Of a DNA stretch of 64,000 nt, positions 53,818 to 63,534 are shown piece after piece. The position numbers were made by a program, and so were the translations under genes. This stretch comes from Pacificoceanicola sp048553275 (GTDB taxonomy: Bacteria > Pseudomonadota > Alphaproteobacteria > Rhodobacterales > Rhodobacteraceae), in contig NZ_JBLZMW010000012.1 of NCBI RefSeq assembly GCF_048553275.1, positions 1-64,000 on the forward strand, read 5' to 3'. The notes under the pieces are model-generated. The model searched no databases. It saw nothing but the letters and a program-made list of their open reading frames with translations, and was not told the origin of the DNA. Each line of letters starts with the position of its first letter. Position 1 is the first letter of the stretch.

Positions 53818-56800
53818 TCAGGTCTTCTCCGTGCGGCGCTTAACCGTTCCCGCCGCCTCGGCGAGATCGCGGGCAATGGCAAAGGCGCCCTGGATTTTCG
53901 CTTTCTCGCTCGTCCAATCCCGCCGCACCACGATCTTGTTGTCCTTGATCTTGGCCAAGCCATTCTGTTTCTTGATAAAATCGACAAGGCCTTCGGGCTT
54001 CGGGAATTTGTCATTGTGGAACTGGATCGTCGCTCCCTTCGGTCCGCCATCGAGTTTCGCAATGCTGGCGCGCTTGCACATCGCCTTGATCCGCACCACC
54101 AAAAGCAGCGTATTCACCTCCCGAGGCAGTTTGCCAAACCGGTCGATCAATTCGGCGGCAAAGCCTTCCAGCTCGACCTTCGTGGTCAAGCCCGACAGCC
54201 TGCGATACAGCCCCAGACGCACATCGAGGTCCGGCACGTAATCCTCTGGAATCAATACAGGAACGCCAAGATTGATCTGCGGCGCCCATTGCTCGTCCGG
54301 CTCCGAAAGCCCCTCCATCTGGCCGCTGCGGATCTTGGCAATCGCCTCCTCCAGCATCGACTGGTAAAGCTCATAGCCCACATCCCGCATCTGCCCGGAC
54401 TGCTCTTCTCCAAGCAGATTGCCCGCCCCACGAATGTCGAGATCCTGACTGGCAAGGTTAAACCCCGCACCCAGCGTGTCGAGGCTGCCCAGGACCCGCA
54501 GCCGCTTTTCCGCCGTGGTCGTCAGCTTGGTGCGCGGCTTGGTGGTCAGGTAGGCATAAGCCCTTGTTTTCGAACGGCCTACCCGTCCCCGGATCTGGTA
54601 AAGCTGGCTCAGGCCGAACATGTCCGCACGGTGCACCACCATGGTGTTGGCGGTCGGAATATCGAGCCCGGATTCCACGATGGTCGTCGCCAGAAGCACG
54701 TCATATTTACCATCGTAAAAGGCATTCATCCGTTCATCCAGCTCCCCCGCCGCCATCTGCCCATGCGCGATCACATAGGTGATCTCCGGCATCTGCTCGC
54801 GCAAAAACTCTTCGATTTCAGGCAGATCGCTAATGCGCGGGACAACATAGAAAGACTGCCCGCCCCGGTAATGTTCCCTTAACAGAGCCTCGCGTATGGT
54901 GACCGGGTCAAACTCGCTTACATAGGTCCGGATCGCCAGGCGATCCACCGGCGGCGTGCCGATGATCGACAGGTCCCGCACCCCGGTCAGGCTCAGCTGC
55001 AGCGTGCGTGGAATCGGCGTCGCGGTCAGCGTCAGAACGTGAATATCGCTGCGAAGCTGTTTCAGCCGTTCCTTGTGCTGCACGCCAAAGTGCTGCTCCT
55101 CGTCGATGATCAACAGACCCAGATTCTGAAACCGGATCCCCTTGGCCAACAGCGCGTGGGTGCCCACGGCAATATCCACCGTTCCGCGCGAGATCCCCTC
55201 CCGCGTCAGCCCCGCCTGCTTGCTGCCGACAAACCGCGACAAGGGTGAAACCTGCAGTGGAAACCCCCGGAATCGTTCAGCAAATGACTTGTAGTGCTGC
55301 CGCGCCAGCAGCGTCGTTGGCGCGATCACCGCCACCTGAACGCCGCTCATTGCCGCGACAAAGGCCGCGCGCATCGCCACCTCGGTCTTGCCGAACCCGA
55401 CGTCGCCACAGATCAGCCGATCCATTGGCTGGCCCGAATGCATATCGGTCATCACATCCGAAATCGCCGTCAACTGATCGTCGGTTTCCTGATAGGGAAA
55501 CCGCGCCGAGAAGCTCTCGTAGGCCCCCGGCGGCGGGTCCATGATCGGCGCCTTGCGCAATGCCCGCTCGGCTGCAATCCGGATGAGCTTGTCCGCCATC
55601 TCGCGGATGCGCTCCTTGAGCTTGGCCTTTTTCGCCTGCCACGCGCCGCCCCCCAGCCGGTCCAGAAGCCCCTCTTCGTGGCCGTATTTCGACAGCAGTT
55701 CGATGTTCTCGACCGGCAGGTAAAGCTTTGCGTTCTCGGCATATTCCAGCGCGATGCACTCATGTGCCGCGCCCGCTGCCGTGATCACCTCCAGCCCCTG
55801 ATAACGCCCGATCCCGTGGTCCACATGCACCACCAGATCGCCGGGCGTCAGGCTCTGGGTTTCGGTCAGGAAGTTCTCCGCGCGCCGCTTTTTCCTAGGC
55901 TGGCGAATAAGTCGGTCGCCGAGCACGTCCTGCTCGGAGATGACCGTCAGGCGCCCTTTCTCAAACGGCGCCTCGAACCCCGCCTCCAGCGCCCAGATCG
56001 CCAGATGAAGCCCGCGTTTTCCGATGCGCGTGCCATCCCGGATCGGGATCGCCTCGGCCAGGCCCTCGTCCTCGATCAACCCGGTCAACCGCTCCCGCGC
56101 GCCTTCCGAATAGGATGCGATCAGCACCGGCCCGTCTTGCATCTTTGCCTTAATATGCGCCGCCAAAGCACCGAAAAGGCTCACTGTTTCCTGTTGCCGC
56201 TCTGGCGAGAACGACCGCCCGATGCGCCCGCCCGCGTCCACGACACCCGGCCCGCTGGCCTGCGGCAACGGATGCAACTGAACAGAGCGCCGATCCCCCA
56301 GGGCCGTCATCCACGCCGCATCGTCCAGGTACAGCTGATCCGGCGGGATCGGCTTGTAAACGCTGCTGCCCATTGTCTTTTTCTGGGACATGGCAAGACG
56401 GCGCGTCTCGTATTGGTCAACAATACTATCCCACCGCGACAACCGCGCCGGGGTCAGCTGATCATCCATCACCACCGGCGTACCGGGCAGATAGTCGAAC
56501 AGCGTCTCCAGCCGCGCGTGGAAGAACGGCAGCCAATGCTCGATCCCCTGATGTTTGCGCCCCGCGCTGACCGCCTCATAGAGCGGATCGTCGGTGCCTG
56601 CCGCGCCAAATTCGATGCGGTAGTTTTGCCGGAAGCGCGTGATCGCGGCCTCGTCGAGGATCACCTCCGAAACCGGAGCCAATTCAATGAAATCAAGCGT
56701 TTCCGTCGTGCGCTGGGTCGCGGGATCGAAGCGCCGCGCGCCATCCAGAATATCACCGAAGAAGTCGAGCCGGACGGGACCGCCACTGCCCGGCGGGAAG

Positions 56801-57288
56801 ATGTCGATAATACCGCCGCGGATGGCATAATCGCCCGGTTCCATCACCGTGGGCGCCTGTGAAAACCCCATGCGCACGAGGAAGTTGCGCAAATCGCTTT
56901 CGTTGACCCGGTCGCCAACGCGGGCGGCAAAGGCCGCTTCCTTCAGAACCTCACGCGCGGGCAGATACTGCGACGCGGCAGAGAGCGTCGTCAGCAATAT
57001 GTACTGCCCCGGCATTCCGTGCACGAGCCCCGCCAGCGTCGCCATGCGGGCGGCGGAAATATCGGCATTCGGGGAGACCCGGTCATACGGCAGACAGTCC
57101 CACGCCGGGAAGGCCATCACAGGCACCTGAGGCGCAAAAAACGCCAGCGCATCGCGCATCGCCGCAAGCCGTTTGTCATCGCGCGCCACGTGGATGACCG
57201 GGCCTTGCGCCTTGGCCATCTCCTTGAGGAGCAGGGTTGCGTCAAAGCCCTCGGGCGCGCCGCCGATCGTGATGCTGTTCTGTGCCAT
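53818..57288 (-). CDS. mfd: Transcription-repair coupling factor
   Basis: An 1156-residue ATP-dependent translocase that removes stalled RNA polymerase and recruits UvrA. The UvrB-like N-terminal region includes PAWDCLPYDRVSPN (about residue 61). The CarD-like RNA polymerase-interacting region has GDLVVHVDHGIGRYQGLE (about residue 488). The helicase part has Walker A GDVGFGKTEVA (about residue 635) and the DEEQHFGV box. Length matches the family. Start ATG 57288 (MAQNSITIGGAPEGF) chosen; an upstream ATG at 57450 would run into a neighbouring gene. Confidence 0.96.
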   Translation of the reverse strand: MAQNSITIGGAPEGFDATLLLKEMAKAQGPVIHVARDDKRLAAMRDALAFFAPQVPVMAFPAWDCLPYDRVSPNADISAARMATLAGLVHGMPGQYILLTTLSAASQYLPAREVLKEAAFAARVGDRVNESDLRNFLVRMGFSQAPTVMEPGDYAIRGGIIDIFPPGSGGPVRLDFFGDILDGARRFDPATQRTTETLDFIELAPVSEVILDEAAITRFRQNYRIEFGAAGTDDPLYEAVSAGRKHQGIEHWLPFFHARLETLFDYLPGTPVVMDDQLTPARLSRWDSIVDQYETRRLAMSQKKTMGSSVYKPIPPDQLYLDDAAWMTALGDRRSVQLHPLPQASGPGVVDAGGRIGRSFSPERQQETVSLFGALAAHIKAKMQDGPVLIASYSEGARERLTGLIEDEGLAEAIPIRDGTRIGKRGLHLAIWALEAGFEAPFEKGRLTVISEQDVLGDRLIRQPRKKRRAENFLTETQSLTPGDLVVHVDHGIGRYQGLEVITAAGAAHECIALEYAENAKLYLPVENIELLSKYGHEEGLLDRLGGGAWQAKKAKLKERIREMADKLIRIAAERALRKAPIMDPPPGAYESFSARFPYQETDDQLTAISDVMTDMHSGQPMDRLICGDVGFGKTEVAMRAAFVAAMSGVQVAVIAPTTLLARQHYKSFAERFRGFPLQVSPLSRFVGSKQAGLTREGISRGTVDIAVGTHALLAKGIRFQNLGLLIIDEEQHFGVQHKERLKQLRSDIHVLTLTATPIPRTLQLSLTGVRDLSIIGTPPVDRLAIRTYVSEFDPVTIREALLREHYRGGQSFYVVPRISDLPEIEEFLREQMPEITYVIAHGQMAAGELDERMNAFYDGKYDVLLATTIVESGLDIPTANTMVVHRADMFGLSQLYQIRGRVGRSKTRAYAYLTTKPRTKLTTTAEKRLRVLGSLDTLGAGFNLASQDLDIRGAGNLLGEEQSGQMRDVGYELYQSMLEEAIAKIRSGQMEGLSEPDEQWAPQINLGVPVLIPEDYVPDLDVRLGLYRRLSGLTTKVELEGFAAELIDRFGKLPREVNTLLLVVRIKAMCKRASIAKLDGGPKGATIQFHNDKFPKPEGLVDFIKKQNGLAKIKDNKIVVRRDWTSEKAKIQGAFAIARDLAEAAGTVKRRTEKT

Positions 57289-57335
57289 GCAGCCTGAAAT
57301 GGCCCGCAGGGCGTCCGGCGTCAATCCCGAAGCGG

Positions 57336-57860
57336 TCAGTGCAGGATATGCGCCGACATGTTCTGGAACATGCCCCAGAGCGCGGTACAGAAGATCGACA
57401 GCATGCCGATGAACTGCACGATGGTGCGATGAATGCGCAGCCGTCTCCAAAGCGCCTCGCCCGCTCCTTCACCGCCCTGAATCCGGCGCGAGGAGAACAG
57501 GCTCAAAAGCCCCACCAAGGTCATCGGAAAGGACAGCAGAAACAACGCCTGCGCCATCTCGATTTCATAAACGAAGCCCAGCACCATCAAAGCCGTCAGC
57601 ATCGCCGAGCCGATGGCGGTGATCCACAGGCCCGCCTCTTCTGCGATGAAAATCAAGCGGTTGGTGTTGATCCGGACAAGGTCTTCGAGATCCTTTTCAG
57701 CTTGACCGCCTTGCCGCCGCGCCCGCGCCACCATGTCGAAGGGCACGCCCAGCACCCAATGCGACGCGGAGGACCAGACCACCGCCAAAACGATCCAGAA
57801 CCAAAGGTTCGAAAAGGAGCGCATGTCGATGACTTCGAAAACGGTGCTGTACCAGTCCAA
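57336..57860 (-). CDS. Small integral membrane protein (SufBCD-component-like annotation family)
   Basis: A 174-residue membrane protein with about four hydrophobic segments (LWFWIVLAVVWSSASHWVLGVPF, IAEEAGLWITAIGSAMLTALMVLGFVY, LLSFPMTLVGLLSLFSS and FIGMLSIFCTALWGMFQ). In Rhodobacter relatives such proteins are annotated as a component of the SufBCD complex, with little support. A TTG start (57860) gives the N-terminus LDWYSTVFEVIDMRSF, which I recall as conserved; ATG 57824 is the alternative and would remove 12 residues. Shares a divergent promoter region with hemB. Confidence 0.7.
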   Translation of the reverse strand: MDWYSTVFEVIDMRSFSNLWFWIVLAVVWSSASHWVLGVPFDMVARARRQGGQAEKDLEDLVRINTNRLIFIAEEAGLWITAIGSAMLTALMVLGFVYEIEMAQALFLLSFPMTLVGLLSLFSSRRIQGGEGAGEALWRRLRIHRTIVQFIGMLSIFCTALWGMFQNMSAHILH

Positions 57861-57970
57861 GCTGTTCGTTCTTTCTGCTGCGGCCGCATGGCGCAAAATT
57901 GCCAGCGCGGGTCTTGTGGGAGCGGCTTTTCCATGCCACCCAAAGAGCGCGTTTACAAGGACCGAGCCCC

Positions 57971-58969
57971 ATGAAGCCGACAATTGCCGCTTTTCCTGCC
58001 ACACGTCTGCGGCGCCTGCGCCGCACACCCGCCATCCGGGCCCTGGTGCAGGAGACCACGCTGAGCCCCGCTGACTTCATCTGGCCGGTGTTCGTGCGCG
58101 ACGGTGAGGGGATTGTCGAACCGATCCACTCGATGCCCGGCGTGAACCGGCTCTCGGTCGACAAGGTGGTGGAAGCGGCGAAGGAGGCCCATGCGCTCGG
58201 CATTCCGGCGATCTGCCTGTTCCCCTACACCGATCCATCTTTGAAAACAGAGGATTGCGCGGAAGCGTGGAACCCCGAGAATCTGTCGAACCAAGCCACC
58301 CGCGCCATCAAGGCCGCGGTGCCGGACATGGCGGTGATGACCGATGTGGCGCTCGATCCCTACAACATCAATGGCCACGATGGATTTGTCGAGGACGGCG
58401 AGATCGTCAATGACCGCACGGTTGAGGCGCTTGTGAAACAGGCGTTGTCGCAGGCCGACGCCGGAGCCGACATTATCGGCCCATCCGATATGATGGACGG
58501 ACGCATCGGCGCGCTGCGTGGCGCGCTGGAGAGCGCGGGGCATCAAAATGTCATGCTTTTGAGCTATGCCGCGAAATATGCCAGCGCCTTTTATGGCCCC
58601 TTCCGCGATGCGGTCGGCGCATCCGGCGCTTTGCAAGGCGACAAGAAGACCTATCAACAGGATCCCGGCAATTCCGACGAGGCCATGCGCCTTATCCACC
58701 GTGATCTCAGCGAGGGCGCCGACATGATCATGGTCAAGCCGGGCATGCCCTATCTCGACATCTGCCGCCGCGCCAAGGACATGTTCGGCGCACCGACCTT
58801 CGCCTATCAGGTGTCCGGCGAATACGCGATGCTGGCGGGCGCCGGGGAGCGCGGCTGGCTCGATGGCGAGCGGGTGATGATGGAAAGCCTTATGGCCTTC
58901 AAACGTGCCGGATGTGACGGCGTTCTGACCTATTTTGCCCCGGCTGCGGCACGGGTTCTGCAAGGCTGA
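57971..58969 (+). CDS. hemB: Delta-aminolevulinic acid dehydratase
   Basis: A 332-residue porphobilinogen synthase of haem and bacteriochlorophyll synthesis. The two active-site lysines are in LLSYAAKYASAFYGPF (about residue 205) and MIMVKPGMPYLD (about residue 257). Early family block RRTPAIRALVQETTLSPADFIWPVFV is present. No Cys-rich zinc site is seen at the usual position (DVALDPYNINGHDG), so this is the metal-independent or Mg-type class. The start ATG 57971 matches the family; a longer reading has no support. Confidence 0.95.
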   Translation: MKPTIAAFPATRLRRLRRTPAIRALVQETTLSPADFIWPVFVRDGEGIVEPIHSMPGVNRLSVDKVVEAAKEAHALGIPAICLFPYTDPSLKTEDCAEAWNPENLSNQATRAIKAAVPDMAVMTDVALDPYNINGHDGFVEDGEIVNDRTVEALVKQALSQADAGADIIGPSDMMDGRIGALRGALESAGHQNVMLLSYAAKYASAFYGPFRDAVGASGALQGDKKTYQQDPGNSDEAMRLIHRDLSEGADMIMVKPGMPYLDICRRAKDMFGAPTFAYQVSGEYAMLAGAGERGWLDGERVMMESLMAFKRAGCDGVLTYFAPAAARVLQG

Positions 58970-59154
58970 GCACTCGGCCGGGCGGCCCTCCCGGAGCGGC
59001 CTTGTCCCGGCTCGGGCCCCGGCGCCATACCGCCCAAAGCCAACACACTATGGTGACAACTCCGTGTTTTAGGCCTATAGAGAGTGTCAACCGGCGGAAC
59101 AGCCGGATCTGAGGCTTTTGCAAGACCATTCGCACAATAAGAACGAGCAGTGAC

Positions 59155-59709
59155 ATGACAATCTCAAGACGCACCACGATCCTGGGCCTCGGCGCCCTGC
59201 CCCTTCTGGCCGCCTGCGGCAACGGTGTTGGCGGCCGCGGCCCGGCCACGATCGACGCCCGGGTGGACACCACCCTGAGCCAGCTTTACGCGGATTATCC
59301 GGCCACGCGCGATCTCGCGGCGAAGTCGACCGGCATGTTGGTGATGCCGCTGGTCACCGAGGCCGGTCTGGGCTTTGGCGGCGGCTATGGCCGCGGCGCG
59401 CTGCGCGTGGGCGGCGCGACGGTGGATTACTACTCGCTGACCAAGGCGTCCGGCGGGCTGCAGATCGGCGGACAACAGTACAGCCACGTGCTGTTCTTCA
59501 TGACCAATGACGCGCTGCAGACCTTCCGACGGTCCGGCGGCTATGCGGCTGGCGCGAATATCCTTTATGCCACGCCGGAACGCGGCGAGACCCTTTCGGC
59601 GGAGACCACCACCTCGCTTGCCCCGGTCATAGCGGTGATTTTTGGCCAGAGCGGACTGCGCCTTGGCGCGACGCTGGAAGGCGTGAAATACACCCGCATC
59701 ATTCCCTGA
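59155..59709 (+). CDS. YSC84/SYLF-type lipoprotein
   Basis: A 184-residue lipoprotein with a signal peptide (TTILGLGALPLLAAC) and lipobox LAAC (lipidated Cys about residue 21), then a SYLF (YSC84-like) domain: GMLVMPLVTEAGLGFGGGYGRGALRVGG near residue 60 and SAETTTSLAPVIAVIFGQSGLRLG near the C-terminus. SYLF domains bind lipids. Function in bacteria is not established. Confidence 0.85.
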   Translation: MTISRRTTILGLGALPLLAACGNGVGGRGPATIDARVDTTLSQLYADYPATRDLAAKSTGMLVMPLVTEAGLGFGGGYGRGALRVGGATVDYYSLTKASGGLQIGGQQYSHVLFFMTNDALQTFRRSGGYAAGANILYATPERGETLSAETTTSLAPVIAVIFGQSGLRLGATLEGVKYTRIIP

Positions 59710-59767
59710 CCACCTGGTGGAGGGGTCTCCCCCTCCACGCGGCCGCGCGGACAGGGGTGTTCAGCCT

Positions 59768-60052
59768 TTAGTGAAACTTGCCGGACCCGTAGGTGAATTC
59801 CCCCACCACGTTGCGCCACTCGCCCGGCGAGATCATCTTCCGGTGGGTAAAGCGGACGGAGTGCAGCGGACCCTCGATCTCGTCCTGCCAAAATTCGATG
59901 AATTTGAACAATCGCGGATGATCCGGGGCGAGATCATACTCCTGCCAGACGAAAGTGTTCAACACATGGGCATAGTCCGGCATATGGTAGAAGAATTCCG
60001 CAGTGGTCAGCCCGTACCCCTTGAGCATCAGCTCGGTTTCGCTTTCCTGCAT
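59768..60052 (-). CDS. usg: Usg-family protein
   Basis: A 94-residue small soluble protein (ELMLKGYGLTTAEFFYHMPDY, NTFVWQEYDLAPDHPRLFKF and LHSVRFTHRKMISPGEWRNV) matching the alphaproteobacterial Usg family, often found near tryptophan biosynthesis genes; here it stands alone beside gyrA. Function unknown. Confidence 0.88.
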   Translation of the reverse strand: MQESETELMLKGYGLTTAEFFYHMPDYAHVLNTFVWQEYDLAPDHPRLFKFIEFWQDEIEGPLHSVRFTHRKMISPGEWRNVVGEFTYGSGKFH

Positions 60053-60249
60053 TGCAGTTCCTCAGACGTTTTTTGCTCTGTAAGAACAGCCTGCGCAAAG
60101 AATCTTTACTTTTCAATAAAAACAGGATGTTAGCAGGGCAACCTCGTGGCTGCCAATGGCGCAGGGGCCGCTACCATTGCACCCTACAACTTGTCTGGGT
60201 TATAACCGATGGCAACTAGATATAGCACTCCAACGGACAGGCCACACCC

Positions 60250-62985
60250 GTGAGCGACACGCCCGAACCCCCTGATAACGAAGAAAAAAATATCGCTCCG
60301 CACAGCGGACCTTCGATCTCGATCGAAAACGAGATGAAGAACAGCTATCTCGATTACGCCATGAGCGTGATTGTAAGCCGTGCGATTCCCGATCTGCGCG
60401 ACGGGCTAAAACCTGTGCACAGACGCATTCTTTATACGCTGTGGGAAAACGGCCAGACCCGCGCCAAGCCCTATCGCAAATGCGCGACGGCCGTGGGCGA
60501 CGTGATGGGCCGCTACCACCCCCACGGTGACAGTGCCGTCTACGACGCTCTGGTTCGGATGGCACAGGACTTCTCCATGTCGCTGCCCCTGATCGACGGT
60601 CAGGGCAACTTCGGCTCCATGGATGGCGATCCGCCCGCCGCCTATCGTTACACCGAATCCCGCCTGCAAAAGTCGGCCGAGGCGCTGCTTGAGGACATCG
60701 ACAAGGAGACCGTCGATTTCGTCCCGAACTATGCCAACGAACGCATGGAACCGACGGTTCTGCCGGCGCGCTATCCGAACGTTCTGGTCAATGGGGCCGA
60801 GGGCATCGCCGTGGGCATGGCGACGCGTATTCCACCGCACAACCTAGGCGAGGTGATCGACGCGACGCTTGCGCTGATGGAGAACCCGGACCTGTCGTCC
60901 GAGGATCTGATCGAATACATTCCGGCACCGGATTTCCCCACCGGGGGCGTCATCCTTGGCCGCTCCGGCGCGCGCAAAGCCTATCTTGAAGGCCGCGGCA
61001 GCGTCATTGTCCGGGCCAAGACCAAGATCGAAGAGATCCGCAAGGATCGCTGGGCGATCATCATCGACGAGATCCCCTACCAGGTGAACAAGGCGACGAT
61101 GATTGAGCGCATCGCCGAGGCCGCGCGCGACAAAAAGATCGAAGGGATCGCCCACGTTCAGGACGAATCCGACCGTGACGGCGTACGCGTGGTGATCGAG
61201 CTGAAGCGCGATGCCACCGCCGAGGTGGTACTGAACCAGCTTTACCGGTTTACCCCGATGCAGACCTATTTTGGCTGCAACATGCTGGCGCTGAATGGCG
61301 GCAAGCCGGAGCAGCTGACGTTGCGCGCCTTCCTCACCGCCTTCATCGACTTCCGTGAAGAGGTCATCGCCCGCCGCACCGCTTATCTGCTGCGCAAGGC
61401 GCGGGAACGCTCGCATGTTCTGTGCGGTCTGGCTGTGGCTGTCGCAAACGTGGACGAGGTGGTGGCGACCATCCGTTCCTCTGCCGACGCCGCCGAAGCG
61501 CGCGAAAAGCTGATGGAGCGTCGCTGGCCCGCCGAGGAGATCCTGCCCTATATCGCGCTGATCGACGATCCGACCCACAAGGCCAACGACGATGGCACCT
61601 ATAACCTGTCGGAAACGCAGGCCCGCGCCATCCTCGATCTGCGGCTGCAGCGCCTCACGCAGCTGGGCGTCAAGGAAGTCACAGACGAGCTTGAAGAGCT
61701 GGCGGCCAAGATCAAGGACTACCTCGACATCCTGTCGAGCCGCGAGCGCATCATGGAGATCATCTCCAACGAGATGAAGCAGGTGCGCGATGATTTCGCC
61801 GTGCCGCGCCGCACGCAGATTATCGACTGGTCCGGTGACATGGACGATGAAGACCTGATCGAGCGCGAAGACATGGTGGTGACCGTCACCGCCGGCGGCT
61901 GGATCAAGCGCACTGCTCTGGCCGACTTCCGTGCGCAGAAGCGTGGCGGCAAGGGACTCTCGGGCGGGACCATGAAGGATGACGATGTTGTGACGAACCT
62001 GTTCGTCGCCAACACCCATACGCAGCTGTTGTTCTTCACCACCGATGGCATGGCCTACAAGCTCAAGACCTGGCGCTTGCCGCTCGGTGGCCGCACATCG
62101 AAAGGCAAGGCAATCGTCAACATCCTGCCGATCCCGACCGGGGTCTCCGTGGCGGCGATCATGCCCGTGGACCGGGCCGAGACCGAATGGGATGATCTGC
62201 AGATCGTGTTCGCTACCAACAAGGGATCGGTGCGCCGCAACCGTCTGTCGGACTTCACCAACGTGAAATCGAACGGCAAGATCGCGATGAAGTTCGATGA
62301 GGACGGTATGAGCCTGATCGACGCGCGCATCTGCTCCGAAGACGATGACGTGATGCTGATCACCAACTCGGGCCGCGCTATCCGCTTCCCAGTGCCGGAC
62401 GTGCGTGTCTTCAACTCGCGCAACTCAACCGGGGTGCGCGGCGTGCGGCTGAACAATGGCGACGAGGTCGTTTCGATGTCGGTGATCCGCCACTTCGAGG
62501 CCGAGAGCGATGAGCGGGCAAGCTATCTCAAGATGCGCCGTGCCATGGCCGGACTGTCCGACGAGGCCGAAGCCGTCAGCGACGAGGACGGCAACGCCGA
62601 CGCGCCGCTGGCGCAGGAGCGCTACGCGGAGATGTCCGCAGCCGAAAACCTGATCCTGACGATCACCGCCAAGGGTCTGGGCAAGCTGTCGTCCTCGCAT
62701 GATTACCCGGTGCGCGGCCGTGGCGGGCTCGGTGTGACCGCCTGGGAGAAATCCATGCGCGGCGGCGACATCGTGGCTTCCTTCCCGGTCGAAATGGACG
62801 ATCAGATCATGCTGGCCACCTCCACCGGCCAGTCGATCCGGGTGCCCGTCGATGGCATCTCCTTCCGCTCGCGCAGCGCGGGCGGTGTACGGGTGTTCAA
62901 CACCGGCAAAAACGAGGAGGTCGTCTCCGTCGCCTGGATCGCCGATCAGGGCGATGAGGAAGAGGACGGCGCGGTCGAGGAATGA
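60250..62985 (+). CDS. gyrA: DNA gyrase subunit A
   Basis: A 911-residue type II topoisomerase subunit. The catalytic tyrosine region is DPPAAYRYTESRL (about residue 130-142). The quinolone-resistance region GRYHPHGDSAVYDALVRMAQ keeps Ser and Asp at the usual sites, i.e. a susceptible-type sequence. The GyrA-box AQKRGGKG (about residue 560), which ParC lacks, identifies it as GyrA. A ~40-residue acidic segment (about 755-795: SDEAEAVSDEDGNADAP) is inserted in the C-terminal beta-pinwheel, making it longer than E. coli GyrA (875). Start GTG 60250. Confidence 0.96.
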   Translation: MSDTPEPPDNEEKNIAPHSGPSISIENEMKNSYLDYAMSVIVSRAIPDLRDGLKPVHRRILYTLWENGQTRAKPYRKCATAVGDVMGRYHPHGDSAVYDALVRMAQDFSMSLPLIDGQGNFGSMDGDPPAAYRYTESRLQKSAEALLEDIDKETVDFVPNYANERMEPTVLPARYPNVLVNGAEGIAVGMATRIPPHNLGEVIDATLALMENPDLSSEDLIEYIPAPDFPTGGVILGRSGARKAYLEGRGSVIVRAKTKIEEIRKDRWAIIIDEIPYQVNKATMIERIAEAARDKKIEGIAHVQDESDRDGVRVVIELKRDATAEVVLNQLYRFTPMQTYFGCNMLALNGGKPEQLTLRAFLTAFIDFREEVIARRTAYLLRKARERSHVLCGLAVAVANVDEVVATIRSSADAAEAREKLMERRWPAEEILPYIALIDDPTHKANDDGTYNLSETQARAILDLRLQRLTQLGVKEVTDELEELAAKIKDYLDILSSRERIMEIISNEMKQVRDDFAVPRRTQIIDWSGDMDDEDLIEREDMVVTVTAGGWIKRTALADFRAQKRGGKGLSGGTMKDDDVVTNLFVANTHTQLLFFTTDGMAYKLKTWRLPLGGRTSKGKAIVNILPIPTGVSVAAIMPVDRAETEWDDLQIVFATNKGSVRRNRLSDFTNVKSNGKIAMKFDEDGMSLIDARICSEDDDVMLITNSGRAIRFPVPDVRVFNSRNSTGVRGVRLNNGDEVVSMSVIRHFEAESDERASYLKMRRAMAGLSDEAEAVSDEDGNADAPLAQERYAEMSAAENLILTITAKGLGKLSSSHDYPVRGRGGLGVTAWEKSMRGGDIVASFPVEMDDQIMLATSTGQSIRVPVDGISFRSRSAGGVRVFNTGKNEEVVSVAWIADQGDEEEDGAVEE

Positions 62986-63017
62986 TCGCCTGTTTGACAT
63001 CTACAGGTCAGTCATCG

Positions 63018-63040
63018 GGGGCGCTTCGGCGCCCTCGTTT
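63018..63040 (+). terminator. Hairpin after gyrA
   Basis: GGGCGC (63019-63024) pairs with GCGCCC (63029-63034) around a stable TTCG loop. The tail TCGTTTGCGTTT is moderately T-rich. 33 bases after the gyrA stop. Confidence 0.7.
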
Positions 63041-63141
63041 GCGTTTGGTGCGACAAGGGCCGTCTGGCGAAAGTCAGAGACGTCGCTAAACCGATCTTAA
63101 ACCTCCCTGCGCGATACTCCGCGTGAAACGGAGGATGCCGG

Positions 63142-63492
63142 ATGAATCTCTACACATGCATGATCGACCTGCGCAATGACGGGGTCGCACTGAAGTTCGC
63201 CAAGGCGCTGGACGACTGGATGGGTCATCTGAAGGGCAAGGGCGTCATTCTCGACTGGCAGCTTTACCGGCGCAAACTGAACCTTGCGTCGGACAATCAT
63301 CGCGATTTCCTGCTGCAGATCGCGGTGGAGGACATGTCGATGCTGGATCAGGCGTTTCGCACGCTCGGCGGCCAGGACGAAGAGATCGACAAACTCTACC
63401 GTGCCGTGCACGATCAGATATCAAACGCGGATTTCGGCCTTTATCGGCCCTTCCCGGATCCCGAACGCGCGGAACGCATGGCGCTCTTGTAA
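63142..63492 (+). CDS. Conserved hypothetical protein (DUF6614-like)
   Basis: A 116-residue soluble protein: MNLYTCMIDLRNDGVALKFA, GVILDWQLYRRKLNLASDN and EEIDKLYRAVHDQI. It has an alternating strand/helix pattern reminiscent of a ferredoxin-like fold, and resembles a conserved Rhodobacteraceae family that I believe is DUF6614. Start ATG 63142 follows GGAGGATGCCGG. Function unknown. Confidence 0.75.
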   Translation: MNLYTCMIDLRNDGVALKFAKALDDWMGHLKGKGVILDWQLYRRKLNLASDNHRDFLLQIAVEDMSMLDQAFRTLGGQDEEIDKLYRAVHDQISNADFGLYRPFPDPERAERMALL

Positions 63493-63534
63493 GGGCGGCG
63501 TGCGACGCAGACCAGCGCCGCACGTCCCGGAGGG

